Below, piece after piece: positions 47,262 through 58,700 of a stretch of DNA of 64,000 bases; the stretch's first letter is position 1; every line of letters starts with the position of its first letter. The stretch lies in assembly GCA_963693315.1 (NCBI GenBank), contig OY856188.1:221823517-221887516 (forward strand), given 5' to 3'. The position numbers and the translations under genes are program-made. The notes under the pieces were generated by a model. It did not search any database. It had not been told where the DNA came from and was given only the letters and a program-made list of their open reading frames with translations. The DNA comes from Diogma glabrata (taxonomy: Eukaryota > Arthropoda > Insecta > Diptera > Cylindrotomidae).

Positions 47262-47636
47262 TTAATTTACAGAATATCGATTTCGACTTACGTCATCCTC
47301 AGTTCTTAAATTATTATTACAATTTTTGCTTAGATGTTGTCCTTTTCTTTTTTTATGTAATATGGTTAAATTTGTGTTGATATTGGTGTATGTGTGTTTT
47401 TCTATTTTCAAATGTTGGGCATATCTGGATTTCGGATCACTTCTGTTAATTTCATTGGTGTGCTCGATAAATCTTTTTTTGAAGGACCTCCCCGTCTGGC
47501 CTATGTAAAATTTACTGCAGTCGTCACAGGTAAGCTTATAAACACCTGTGTCTAAGCTTTGTGTTTTTTTAGTTTTTAGGTAGTTTTCTATTATTTTTTT
47601 TTTTTTTTTTGTTTTTGTAAGCCGCAATATATCCAT
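47262..47636 (-). pseudogene. PLE GIY-YIG endonuclease module without RT
   Basis: 124 codons. GVYKLTCDDCSKFYIGQTGR contains the GIY and YIG signatures with the PLE cysteine pair between them, followed by KKRFIEH (conserved Arg and His) and a later asparagine/glutamate-containing region. Open as it stands but lacking the ~600-residue RT that precedes it in full PLEs, it is a remnant. The N-terminal lysine run is encoded by a long A-tract. Confidence 0.82.
47281..47302 (-). ncRNA. Hammerhead-ribozyme-like core of PLE-2
   Basis: Minus strand from 47302: CTGAGGA, T, stem II GAC-GTAA-GTC, then GAAA. The flanks fit further: ATCGAT could form a minimal stem III, and AGAA before the core pairs with TTCT after the ATA triplet as stem I, with three more A-T pairs beyond a small bulge (TTTAAGAA with TTCTGTAAA). 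It overlaps the 3' end of the GIY-YIG frame. This is the best-formed of the three candidates. Confidence 0.62.
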
Positions 47637-47829
47637 ATTTTTTAAAAGTTAAAATAAACAGTAAAAAGTATATTTTTAAATATTGCATTTTAATTCAAAA
47701 GTGACAAAAGCACACGAACAGTGAACAATATGGATAACCATAATAACACATATATCAAATTAATCAAAATGTAACGTATTTTAATTTTTGTCTCTAAAAG
47801 CAACAATTGAGTTATTTTTCACTTTTTTG

Positions 47830-49688
47830 CAGGGTTGCAACGTATAATTTATGCAACGTACGTATTTATACGTACGCATAAAACGTAAAAGACGTACAGT
47901 ATAAAACACACAATTATATACGTTTTATACCGTATAAAAGTAAAATCCTTAATAAATAAAAATATATTTATATAATATTATCGCGGGCGTATTATTCATC
48001 GTATTCGTGATATTTAATATTTAAAGCCTAGTTTTCTGGACTAATAGGAACAGTTGTTTTAGACAATATAACTTCGTCATGATAATTTCTTGCCCAACTA
48101 TTCCTATTAGTTCAAAAAACTTCCACATTTAACGTAAATTCACCACTTCTTTTCAAAATACAATTATTTGTTGCAAAAAAAAAATTTAGTCTGCCACAAT
48201 TTGACATTGCCAACCGTACCTATTATTCATCAATGACCAAAATTGAATTCACTCAATAAAATTCACACTACTTTTCCGTTTGACGTAAATACATATTTTA
48301 ACCCATTATAACTTTTGTATAAAACCAATATTTGATCCACAAGAACCTGATATTTTCAAATTGTGTCTATTAATTAGAAGTGGTGCAACCCAGATACACA
48401 CAACAAAATTTCGTAAAGACATCTCTCTAATAATTCCTAATAATTTCCCTGACTGCTATGAATAAAACGATATTTATTCTGCAAAAACATAATATTTTCC
48501 AGCTGTTTTTATTAGATAGGAGTAGCTGAAGCTGAATTAAATCAAGCTCCTGGTCATACATACAAATGCCAAACATCAAGATTTCTCTACATTAAAAACT
48601 AAAACAAATATCCCATTTTTTCACACCTTTCCGATACATCGAATATATCCTCCCTGCGGTTCTTATCATTGATGAAACCTATTTTCTGAAACAAAATTTT
48701 TTTAAATCCCTCCAGTAGTTTTCATCGGTTGTTACGGTTGGTTAGCCGGCCGGTCAGTAGACAGACTAACATTTTTGTTTGCTTTTTTAGAATTTTTATT
48801 TATGACCTAACGCCAAGCAATGCAAAAAAGTGGGCATACGGTTTTGACATTTGGCTCTAGATTGTATTACTTAAAATTTACAAAAAATATAATTTTAAAT
48901 TCATGTTTGTATAAAATTTATGCAAAAAAGAAGACATGGGCATATCAAATTAGGAAATAAGGGACATTGTAATGCTTTGTATTTACAAAAAAAAAATTTC
49001 AGAGGACAGCATGGTAAAAAACAGGACAGTATGGTAAAATACAGCACTTATATGTGAACTAATTAATAATAGGCCAAAATCAAGGATTGGCAAATAAATT
49101 ACGAAATTTACAAGTGTCAACTGCCCAGCTAGAAACAGTATTTTCTATCTGGTCATTTATCCATCTCTCTCCGAAGTCGTTTGGTTGCAGAAGTCAGAAA
49201 GTTCCAGGAACCTATTGAGTACATGCTAATCACTTAAATTGAACGAAAAAACCCAAAATTCATCAAATCAGTATTAATTATATTATTTTTTAGTTCATAA
49301 TTTAATATTTTAGTTTAAATAATTGAATTGAATGAATACATGGGTATATTATGTTTATAATTTATCACCTACATTAATTGTTTTTTTTATTATTTTAATA
49401 AAGAGGTATATCAATGGACCTATTCGAAAGAATAAGAAATGAAAATTCCAAAAGAATAGTTTTTTTTTATAATTTATAAAGTTTATAAAATAATTTATAA
49501 CTACCTAATTATATTTCTACTAAGTATAAACATTGAAAATATAATTAATATCTAAAGTAAGAAGTATTTTTAATTTTTATGAATGAATTTAAAAAACAAA
49601 AACATTTTATATGTCATATACGTTTTATACGTTACGTTTTATACGTGTAACGTATAAAACGTTTTATACGTGTATATTAGCAACCCTG
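47830..49688. mobile_element. hAT-like element, 1859 bp, with 8-bp TSD
   Basis: Ends CAGGGTTGCAA and GCAACCCTG, flanked by CTTTTTTG at 47822-47829 and 49689-49696. Subterminal regions contain clusters of ACGTATAAAACG-type motifs in both orientations (47841-47940 and 49610-49670), typical of hAT transposase-binding repeats. A reversed fragment of the A/T minisatellite element lies within it (about 48630-48900). No transposase is present. Confidence 0.92.
48630..48900 (-). repeat. Fragment of A/T minisatellite element, left part
   Basis: The reverse complement aligns with 15800-16080 (array body): 'cacttttttgc', 'tctaaaaaagcaaa', 'gtctgtct', 'cggccggc', 'ataggttt', 'gatgtatcggaa'. It is strongly diverged. 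Confidence 0.5.
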
Positions 49689-49944
49689 CTTTTTTGTGCC
49701 TCTTTTGTTTTTTCTGAAGTCGGTTCTATTTTTTTTAAAAGTTTTTTTATTTTTTTTATTGTTAGTGTAGTCATAAAATGTCGGCTTGAAAACGTTTTGA
49801 AAGTAATAACTTCAAATACCGGAAAAACTTTCATCAGTGACAATCTATTGATTATGATTTTGCGATTTTTGGCACAAACGGCATACATATTTCCCGTCAT
49901 AGAAAATTATTTACGAAAACCTCGACAATTATAGCAATATAATA

Positions 49945-50347
49945 CGATGGTCTAGCGCACAGATGTGGTAAGTGACATTTAGCAAATTGTTCAGTACAGG
50001 CGTTTGAAAGTTTACACTTCAATAAAAATTGAAAATGTAAAATATTATGTGGTGGAATTCGATAGAGTTTTATAGTAGTTATCTAGTCTTTATTGTAATT
50101 ATGTCTTTCTACATGATAGAACTTAAGAGATACATGAATAATATTTAGTTTTATACAAACCATAAGTACCTACCACAGTACATGTGCAGTACAGTACAGT
50201 ACAACAATGCCATCTACTGGATAAAATATTAAACATACACATACAATATTTTTACATTGTATGAAAAATGAAATGGAGAATTTTATAGAGTAGTTAACTC
50301 ATTTTCTCAAAAAATGTCACTTACCACATCTGTGCGCTAGACCATCG
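49945..50347. mobile_element. 403-bp TIR element with perfect 35-bp arms
   Basis: Arms 49945-49979 (CGATGGTCTAGCGCACAGAT at the outer end) and 50313-50347 are exact reverse complements. AATA flanks both sides (49941-49944, 50348-50351), a likely 4-bp target duplication. The centre has 'cagtacagtacagta'. It is non-coding and MITE-sized. Confidence 0.8.
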
Positions 50348-51445
50348 AATACTGCCAACAACACCCAAACAGAATAATATGTTTTGACGAAATCAACGAA
50401 AATGCATAAAAAATATGTTTTTTTCCAATTTTCTGAATAATGGTATTTTTCACATCATAAAAAAAATTTTGGGACCCTCTCGGAATAAACCCAAATAGAA
50501 TATAATTTAAATCATCCAAATCATCCAAATCAACCGAGCCGTTTTTGAGAAATCGGTGAACATACATAAAAAAAAACCACAAAGTAACACAGAACCTCCT
50601 TCTTTTTTGAAGTCGGCTAAAAGTAAATCAAACTAAATATTTTAAAATATTAGGGTTTTTATCGGTAATTATTAGTTGGAAATGAAGTTTTCAATATTAT
50701 TAAAGATAAATTCCTAGTCATGGTTATTGAAATTGCTTTTTCAATAACAATTATTTTAACTTTGTTTGAAAATATTGTGACAGTTCAAATCAGGTGGTTT
50801 ATATTTCGAAAACTTAAATTAATTATTTTTTATTGCACATAAAGATGGTTTTGTGTTGAGTTTAAGTTGTTTTTATTATTATAAAACAATTATTATTATT
50901 GTAATAAATTATAATTCATGATTTATTATTTCTAATATTCATTACGTACAGCTACACGAAATACACTGCACATGCGTCGTGTAAAAATGTTCCACACTAA
51001 TTAAAATAAGTTCGGAATAATTTCGCTCCGATCAGTGTAAATCTGTTAGCTCTATACGACCCGGTTGAATTAAAACACAGACCCACTATGTATGATTTAT
51101 TTATTCAAAATAATTTTTAAAAGAGCTGTGAAAACTAACGAACTTCTTTTCATGCAAAAAGCGTTCATACTGAGTTATACTAAGACTTTACATGTAGATT
51201 TTTTGAAAAGCTTTTTGGACCAAGAAATCAATCTAACGTAAAAATTCGTTTTTTTTGGATTAGGTTGGGCATTGGGTTAATTCTAGCGCGAGGGAAAACG
51301 ACCAGAATTTTAAGTTTTGTGGAGAATTTTGGTAAAATTAATTGGTAAAATTAATTAACACATCCTTAACAACAATAATCAGTTTCCAAACAAATTTTGC
51401 TCTTAAAGTTACCACAAAACCACTTCAAGAATACTGATTAATATT

Positions 51446-52800
51446 CAGTGGCGAAGCGTCGGTATAGACACACTAGACAGTGTCTACCCAAACATAATAT
51501 AAATATGAAACTTTATTTTCATATCGTTCATATAATGTCGACTTAATACTATTTTGTCAAACGTTTAAAAAAAATCACTAAGTTTTAATACAATGATTAG
51601 AACAAAAACAATTCAGCTATGTTCCTGAAACTTTAATACAAACGTTTCCAAGTTTCATATAAACAAACAGAAATGTTTTTCTAACAGTAGACGTTTCAAA
51701 TTATGACTATCGTAATAAGCAATAGCAACAACAACAAATTTTCAACTTTTGTTCCTTCTTGGATAGACAGTTTTTTTATGTCTATTTCTGTTTATATATT
51801 TTGTTTCCAAATTTTTTGAGAAACATATTATGGGAAACATTTTTGACTAGGAAGATATAAAAAACATAAAAGTAATATGACCATGAAACGTAACTAAACA
51901 TTAAATTTGAAAAATAAATTGACAAATTGAACTTGAAATTGGACATGGAATATGATTCTTTCCAGTTTCAACTCCCCCAACTTATAGGATCAGTTGGCAA
52001 ATATCAAGTTGTTGCAGATTGAATGTTGTTTTTAACAAAAATTGTAATTATTAGTTAGATGTTTCTTGAGCAATTTTTTGTGTGATTCCAGATTCGATTC
52101 TACGACTTCTGATTAACACGAACAGTTGGAAAATATATAAATTTGAATCTTTGATTTTGGATTAATTTTTGGAATAATTTTAGAATTTTGAAAAAAGTTT
52201 TAATCTTTGATTTTGTTGTAATTTTTGGCATTTTGGGAAAAGTTTGAATTTTTGATTTTGTTATATTTCTTGCTTTAATTTTGGAATTTTGAAAATAGTT
52301 TCAAATTTTGATTTTTTAATAATTTTTAGAAAATTTTTGGAATGTTGAAAAAGTTTAAATTTAGGATTTTATTATAATTTTTGGAATATTTTTAGAATTT
52401 TGAAAAAGTTTGTTTGTACTTTTACAAAGAATTTTATGTTTCATATTCATCGCTCCCCAAAACTTAAAACAATGTTTTTGTTAATCTGCAATATCCTTTA
52501 TCTTTTGTACAAAATATTTTTATTTCAAAATTTTTAATTTTGATTTAGATTGAACAATCTTTTTAAATATTTTGCGTGCGGCGAATAAAAAATAAAGTAT
52601 ATGATGCACGGACGTAAGTCATTTTAAACTTAATGTGGGTGCAAATCTCGGTTGGCGTTTCGACTCGCAAATTCCTTATACGTCCAAAAACCTTAGGTTT
52701 CTGTCCTTTCTTCTTAATGTACTATAATTAGTTTCTACTGGCATATTAATAAAACTTTTGAATATGTCTACCCTAGTTTCAGAAGCACGATTCGCCACTG
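51446..52800. mobile_element. hAT-like element, 1355 bp, with 8-bp TSD
   Basis: Ends CAGTGGCGAAGCGT and ACGATTCGCCACTG (one mismatch), flanked by TTAATATT at 51438-51445 and 52801-52808. The interior holds a minisatellite-family fragment (52130-52480) and a GGACGTAA-type hairpin relative (about 52560-52735). No transposase frame is seen. Confidence 0.9.
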
Positions 52801-52809
52801 TTAATATTA

Positions 52810-54290
52810 TTCAAATAACTAAACCATAACCACATAAACCAAATAAAACTAATTTCATCATTCTATTCCTCTTTATGGATTGTATTAGTTTTCGTTTGAT
52901 ATACAAAAATATCGACTGAAATTCAAATTTATCTCAAACAAGTGGAATAACCTGAATTCAAAACACAGCGAAAACAGACATTCCCAGTTTATGTTATTTA
53001 TAATACAAATTCAAATCTACAGGGTATCACATGCATGTTTTGTTTATATGAACAATAGCTACATAAACTCAATTAAATTCAACTGTACTGAGTGTACATG
53101 CTTTGGTTGTGCAATATGTAAAATTAAAATTAAACCTTTATTAAAATTAAAGCAATGAGCTAGAATTTTTTTTAGCATCTGCAAAACCTAACAATTACAC
53201 AATCTTTTGAAACACGCTTTGTTGTTTTTCATATCAATTTTTCTATTACTTAATGCTTTTTCTCTGTAGAGTGCAATCCAATGACAGTGTTTGTATTACA
53301 TTAAAAGAATTTTATCTTTCTGAATTGCTCTCAAATTGAAAACTGGATTGAATGAAACACTACAGGTACGAAATGTAATTTTCTTTTTCACAAAAAAGGT
53401 GAAGTAGAAAAATAAAATTTAAAATTTAATGAATCATTGGAAAAAGTTGATAAAATAATTTAATTTTGTAGAAGAATATTAAACTTACATAAATGTAAAA
53501 TTTTCATGATTTTCAAAGTACAATAAAAGGTTATTTTAAATAAACATATTTATATTTAAGAACAGCCGTTATTTGGCTGATCATTTTGCATTAAAAATAA
53601 ATAAAACTCCTTCAAATATTGCACAACGAGTTCTTATTACGATTCATTGAATTGGCAAAAATTATAAAAATTGAACTTTGTAACCAAAAATAAAATTCAT
53701 TGAACAAAATTCATTCACATTAAAAAGTAACAATACTCTTATTTATTTTTTTATGAATAACTTAAAGTATTTCAAGAAAATTTGTTCAAGCGAGAAAAAA
53801 GCTCAATCGATACCGGTCGTGGATTAATAATAAAATAAAATATAAAGAAAAACGGATTCAAGAATATTGATATTTTGGATAGGAATGGCAAGTTTTGGAA
53901 TATATTTTTTCTGCTTCGAGCAAGATATGATCGGATACTCAGTTAGAACAGATATTAACTTTAATTAGTTTTGTGTTTTAAATGTTTGACAAAACTATTT
54001 AGTAAATTCACCGTTAGCTTTCAGTGTTTGGGACAAGCTTGTTTCTTCTTTGATGGTGTTTTAATTTGTATGTTTTCGGTTGTAGCTAATTTTAAAATGA
54101 CGGCACTGCATCATCGATTGACTAAAAATGAAGAGCTGGTTAAAATTGCCTGATTTTAAATCAATGTAAAATTTTTTGATTTTACGAATTATATTATGTA
54201 GAAGGACTGTGATATCAAACCGCACAATAAAAGCACGAGTGCGAAGGACGATTCGTTGTAGTAAGTGTCGGTTTTATTAAGTAGTTTTGA
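52810..54290. other. AT-rich stretch, nothing recognised
   Basis: No frame above background, no inverted repeats and no match to window repeats were found. Confidence 0.4.
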
Positions 54291-54294
54291 TAAA

Positions 54295-54700
54295 ATAGTA
54301 GATTATGATTGCAAAGACGTAAAGTTAAAGATTTTGGACGTATGTGGAGTTTGCAAATCGAGGCGCTAGACGAGATTTGCACCCACATTAAGTCCAAAAT
54401 AGCTTACATCCGTGCGTTATATACTATTTTTTATTCGAAGGAAGCAGAATATTATAAACAAAATGTTTATTCTAAATCAAAATTATAAATTTGCATAAAT
54501 TTTTAAATAAAAATATGTTGAACAAGTAACCTTTGCCAAAATATTTGTTATTTTTTTAAAAATAATTGTATAACTATGACAACAAAATAATAACAAATAT
54601 TTTAATGGGATTATGAAATATTGAATTCAAAGGGTGCTTTGATAAAAATTTCTATTTTTTATAGAATTTAAACAAATACAAATGTTTTTTACTTTTTTGG
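54295..54700 (+). repeat. Dispersed GGACGTAA-type repeat, copy 3
   Basis: The left part (54295-54440) is hairpin-like around 'gacgtaaag' and 'cttacatccgtgcg', with an inner pair 'tgcaaatcgag/cgagatttgca'. The right part (54440-54700) matches 13970-14180 in order, and 27150-27420 reversed. Confidence 0.6.
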
Positions 54701-54749
54701 ACGTAACTATGACAACATGGTTAAAAAGAGACACTTTAAGGCCGCAAAT

Positions 54750-55345
54750 CAAACAATCAAATCAAACAATAGTGTTGCTCGTATTGACAGTATTCAAAAG
54801 CAATTTCTTTTATTTGCGTTACGTTATGTTATCTTCCATCTGCGTGTGGCCCTTCAACATTTATTATCGAAAGTTATAGTAATAGGCTTTTGCTTTTGAA
54901 TATGAGGTCATTGGATACAAGGCGGAATTCAGCAAAGGTAATGTTTATTTTCGATATAATGACCAATTGCATTGGCTGCTCTGAATTGTGTGATATTGCT
55001 GTACCGTATAGAAATATTTGCTCCAGAAATATTGTTTTAAACCAAAATTACTTCATATAAATTACGGTTTTAAGGAACCATTCTTATCTTCTTTAAGATT
55101 GTTTAATGAATATTATACCAATTTTGATTTTCATATTTCTCGTGCCTCAAATTTAAGGAGAGGTTGTTGAAGTTTAATTGAGCCTAATTACTTTCTCTAC
55201 TGTAAGTTTCACAGACCTTTAAGTTTTTAATTTGCTCATATATCTATTTTTATTTCTTTTAAAAATGTCGTTTTTGTATATTCTTAATTTAATATAACCA
55301 AAATGTATACTTTTACGGTTGGTCAAATAAATAATTAATAATTAA
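54750..55345 (+). pseudogene. 3'-terminal fragment of a plus-strand LINE
   Basis: The reading contains ARIDSIQKQFLLFALR (about 54770-54820), a motif typical of the end of LINE ORF2. A later frame has GFKEPFLSSLRLFNEYY and HISRASNLRR (about 55060-55160), also usual near LINE C-termini. The 3' end dissolves into TAA-type repeats at about 55320-55350. Frameshifts and stops separate the pieces, and everything upstream is missing. Confidence 0.65.
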
Positions 55346-55700
55346 TAATATGTTTATTTATTTATTTAATTTATTTCCCGTAATTGAGCTTTTTAGGCTT
55401 CTATTTACATTAATAATTTCTTATACCAGCTAAAAAGTGAAAACAAGAAAAGATAAATTTTTATCAATATATTGCAACTTGCAGTAAAATTAATCAATTA
55501 TCACAGTCATCCAACAAAACAAATCACTAGTGCAACTTGCATACAGTTAAAGTAAAACTAAAAATATATACAGCATTCCGAGCAAGGTCAAACGAGATTC
55601 CACAACACAGATTGCATGTATATGATATAGAGCAATCAGGATTCCTCCTCGTTCAAACATATTTCAAAATTGTAATCCTTTTTGTAGAGACGAACAAAAT

Positions 55701-58700
55701 TCATAATATTTGACGACCGAATAGTCTCGGCAACGCGTTGTACGTACTAGCTCCAAGAACCATAAATGAGGAGTTTAAAATACGAAACCTATTTATAGGT
55801 AGTATAACATGCTCGGTTCGCCTAGAGTTGGACAACATAAGTTTACTATGTAGATATGGAGGACTCTTGTTGTTTAAAATCTCATGGATATATACACTCA
55901 AAAAAAAATCTAAGTGAAACTAACAAAATTCTGCATACGTTCTACAATTTTTTTATAAATATACAACACACAAAAATTTTTGTTAAATTTACATTTTTAC
56001 AATAAATATTGTAGATATACAAAAAATTATTTGTAAACACTACAAATTCTTTTACTAACATCCAGCAAAAGATTGTAAGCTTTATAATTAAATTGTAAAA
56101 ATGCCCGAAACATTTTTGATTTTATTAAATGTTTTGTAAAATCCTCAAAATTAATTTTTATTTGCACAAAAGTTTTAGAAAAATAGCAAATTTTTTTATT
56201 TGGTCAACAAAAGACATTTATGGATTTAATATTTTTTTTTTTGTAAAACAGTCATTCATATATATATTAGTTCTTCGTTAATAAATAAAACACAATTTTT
56301 TGCTAACATTTATTTTATTTTTATTTTTTATTATCTTATAATTTTTATTTTATATTTTTTATGTTATGTTTTTATTTTGAAATATCTGCAATATTTAAAA
56401 AAACAAATTTAAAACATATTAATACGCCGTTATGTTATCACAGCCTAAGCTTTCCAACTGAGGTAGCACTGTAAAATCAATTTCAGCATCTAAAAAAACA
56501 TTGAAAAAGTTGTGATATCTTTATACTTTATGCTGGCTGTCACCGATTACGTAGATTTGAAATATGTTATAGATCTGATCCAATTCAGTTCATCCATTAT
56601 CTCTAAGAGTCAATTTCAATATCTACGCTATCGGTAAGTGGCCTATTAATATCGAAATATGTAAAATTTCTCACCTGTGCCTAGAGTATGTCTTCTAAAT
56701 TTATCAAATATGTATTTTTACTATCACTATTTATCATGAATAGACATTGCTAATTAATCACAATTTTAAAAAATATCTGCGAATTTTTACTCTGCAGACA
56801 ACCAAATTGAAACTGAAATTTTTTAATACCAATTTTGGTTATACATAATTTCAATTTATGAAAATTTATAAAAACATTTGTAAAAGCAGTTTTTTTTTGT
56901 AAAAAAAGTATTTGTTTTTTTTAAATTGCATAAGCCTCTTTGTAAAGTTTAAAAAAAAATCGACAATATTCGTATTAAGTGTGACAATAAAAATTGTAGA
57001 ATGTCATTTTTCTGTTGACAAAATTTTACAAAATTTTGTACAATTGAATTTTATTTTATTATGGATAAGTGAGATATGATTTAAAATTTAAAAAAATCAA
57101 CATAAACCTTAACAATATTTTTGTTAAAAGAATGAAAAAAATGTGTATCTTGAAATATTTATGATTTTGTACATTTGTAATCCAAATCACAAAAACAATT
57201 GGTTGGTTTACAATTTTTTTTTCAGTTTTAAAAAAGTCAAATAGACTATACAAAATTTTGTATCAAGTTTAGCATTTTTTGGCAAATTCACAAAAAAATT
57301 TTGTTAGCACTTTTACAAAACGATTTTGTGAATCTTACCGGGCAAATTTTTTTGAGTGTAAGCAAGTTTTTCAATTTCACATCCCAGGATTAGTTTAGAA
57401 AAAGCCGAAACGTGGTCATATTTTCTCAACGAAAAGACATATCTTACACATGCATTGAGCAACATTCTTAACCTATGCATGCATTTATCAAACATACCAA
57501 GTCCAAACAAGACTACATCGCAGTACAAAAAATGTGGCAAAACATAAGCCATAAATAGCCTATATGTCGTAATTTCACACTAGTAGATGCTGTTAATTTC
57601 CATAGAGAACGAAGAATGCCATACACACGACTACATATTGTATCAATATATGTTCCTCCCAGGACAGTGTAGAGTCAACAATAAGCCCCAAATTTCGCAC
57701 AGAAGTTAAGTAATTAATCACCTCATTATCCACTACAACATTAGGAAACGTACTACTCAACAAATTATGTTTATAAATAATAATAGATTGAGTTTTTTTA
57801 GCATTCAGAAGCAAGTCATTATCATGTGCCCATTTCAAAATTCTCTTAATGTCATCATTCAATTTTTCCAAACAAGAAACCCTTGCATTAAATTCATCAC
57901 CCAAATAAACGTGGAGATCATCTGCGTACATATGAAACTTAGAGAACCTTAAGCAAGAAGAGATATCGTTTTCAAAAAGTGAAAATAACAGAGGTCCCAA
58001 AACATGCCCCTGCGGTACACCTTCATATAATGACATTTCATCTGACCGCACACTACCAATCTCAACTATTTGTGTTCTTCCCAACAGATAAGAATAAATC
58101 AACTTACAGGCAGATGATGAGAAATTGTAAAGTCTTGAAAGTTTTCTACATAGTTTCTTAAAGTTTATAGAATTAAAGGCTTTCGAAAAATCCAAAAGTA
58201 CCAGAACAGTAAACTTGTTAGCATCCGCATTACGTCTAATATCATCAGTAATATTCAGTAAGGCAGAAGTAGTACTATGACCCGGTCTATAGGCTGACTG
58301 AAACTCCGATAATAAATCGTTCGTTTGCAGAAATTTCTCTAATATGATCCTTCATAATAATTTCAATCGCTTTACTCAGAGTTGATAGGATGCTTATTGG
58401 TCTTAAATCCGATGTTGTTTTAGGGTTTTTTAGTCTGGGATTGGAATTATTTTAGCAATCTTCCATCTCTTAGGAAAGTAAAGCTGTGTCAAAATGCTAT
58501 TAAATGTATGCAAAATATATGGCGAGATTACGGGCAAGAGAATCTTGATCTCAACGATATGTTGTCCAAGCCAGTGGATTGAGATTTTATGGAGTAGATT
58601 GATCTATGGAGATCCTGGTAAGAAATATTTTTAAATGCCAGTTGGCGAGAGTTAGGATCAATGTCACTAAAGATCATGCTAGTGTTCGTATCAATAACAG

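Larger units (their letters stand above)
46754..47801 (-). mobile_element. Second Penelope-like element with inverted arms
   Basis: Outer arms 46754-46798 and 47757-47801 are perfect 45-bp inverted repeats. Inner arms 47161-47205 and 47651-47695 are another perfect 45-bp pair. The right side is continuous (47651-47801), while on the left a foldback element (46805-47152) replaces the middle. The enclosed frame is a PLE GIY-YIG module, with a hammerhead-like core downstream of it. The RT is absent, so this is a deleted copy unrelated at sequence level to PLE 8397-9679. Confidence 0.8.
45370..49743. mobile_element. TIR element with AGAACCGACTTC ends, split by insertions
   Basis: 'aaaatagaaccgacttcaga' at 45371 with 'gaaaaataactcaa' at about 45405-45418 is inverted as 'ttgagttatttttcac' (47806-47821) and 'ttctgaagtcggttctattt' (49722-49741). 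The right arm is separated from its continuation by the hAT element 47830-49688. LINE copy 2 and PLE-2 lie between the arms. The original element was probably short. Confidence 0.6.
45069..51084. mobile_element. 6.0-kb TIR element with GGGTCTG ends and nested insertions
   Basis: Left GGGTCTGTTTTTTAATTCAA (45069 onward, 24-bp arm) and the right end at 51061-51084 are inverted repeats with one mismatch. ACT flanks both sides (45066-45068, 51085-51087), a 3-bp duplication. GGG termini plus a 3-bp TSD suggest a PIF/Harbinger-like element, although ACT is not the usual TWA target. Subterminal 'gtgtaaa' motifs recur near both ends. The interior is occupied by other elements and no transposase is seen. 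Confidence 0.65.

Noticed and set aside
49611..49934. 107-codon plus-strand frame
   Set aside because: It crosses the right end of the hAT element and its target duplication, and is rich in chance hydrophobic codons.
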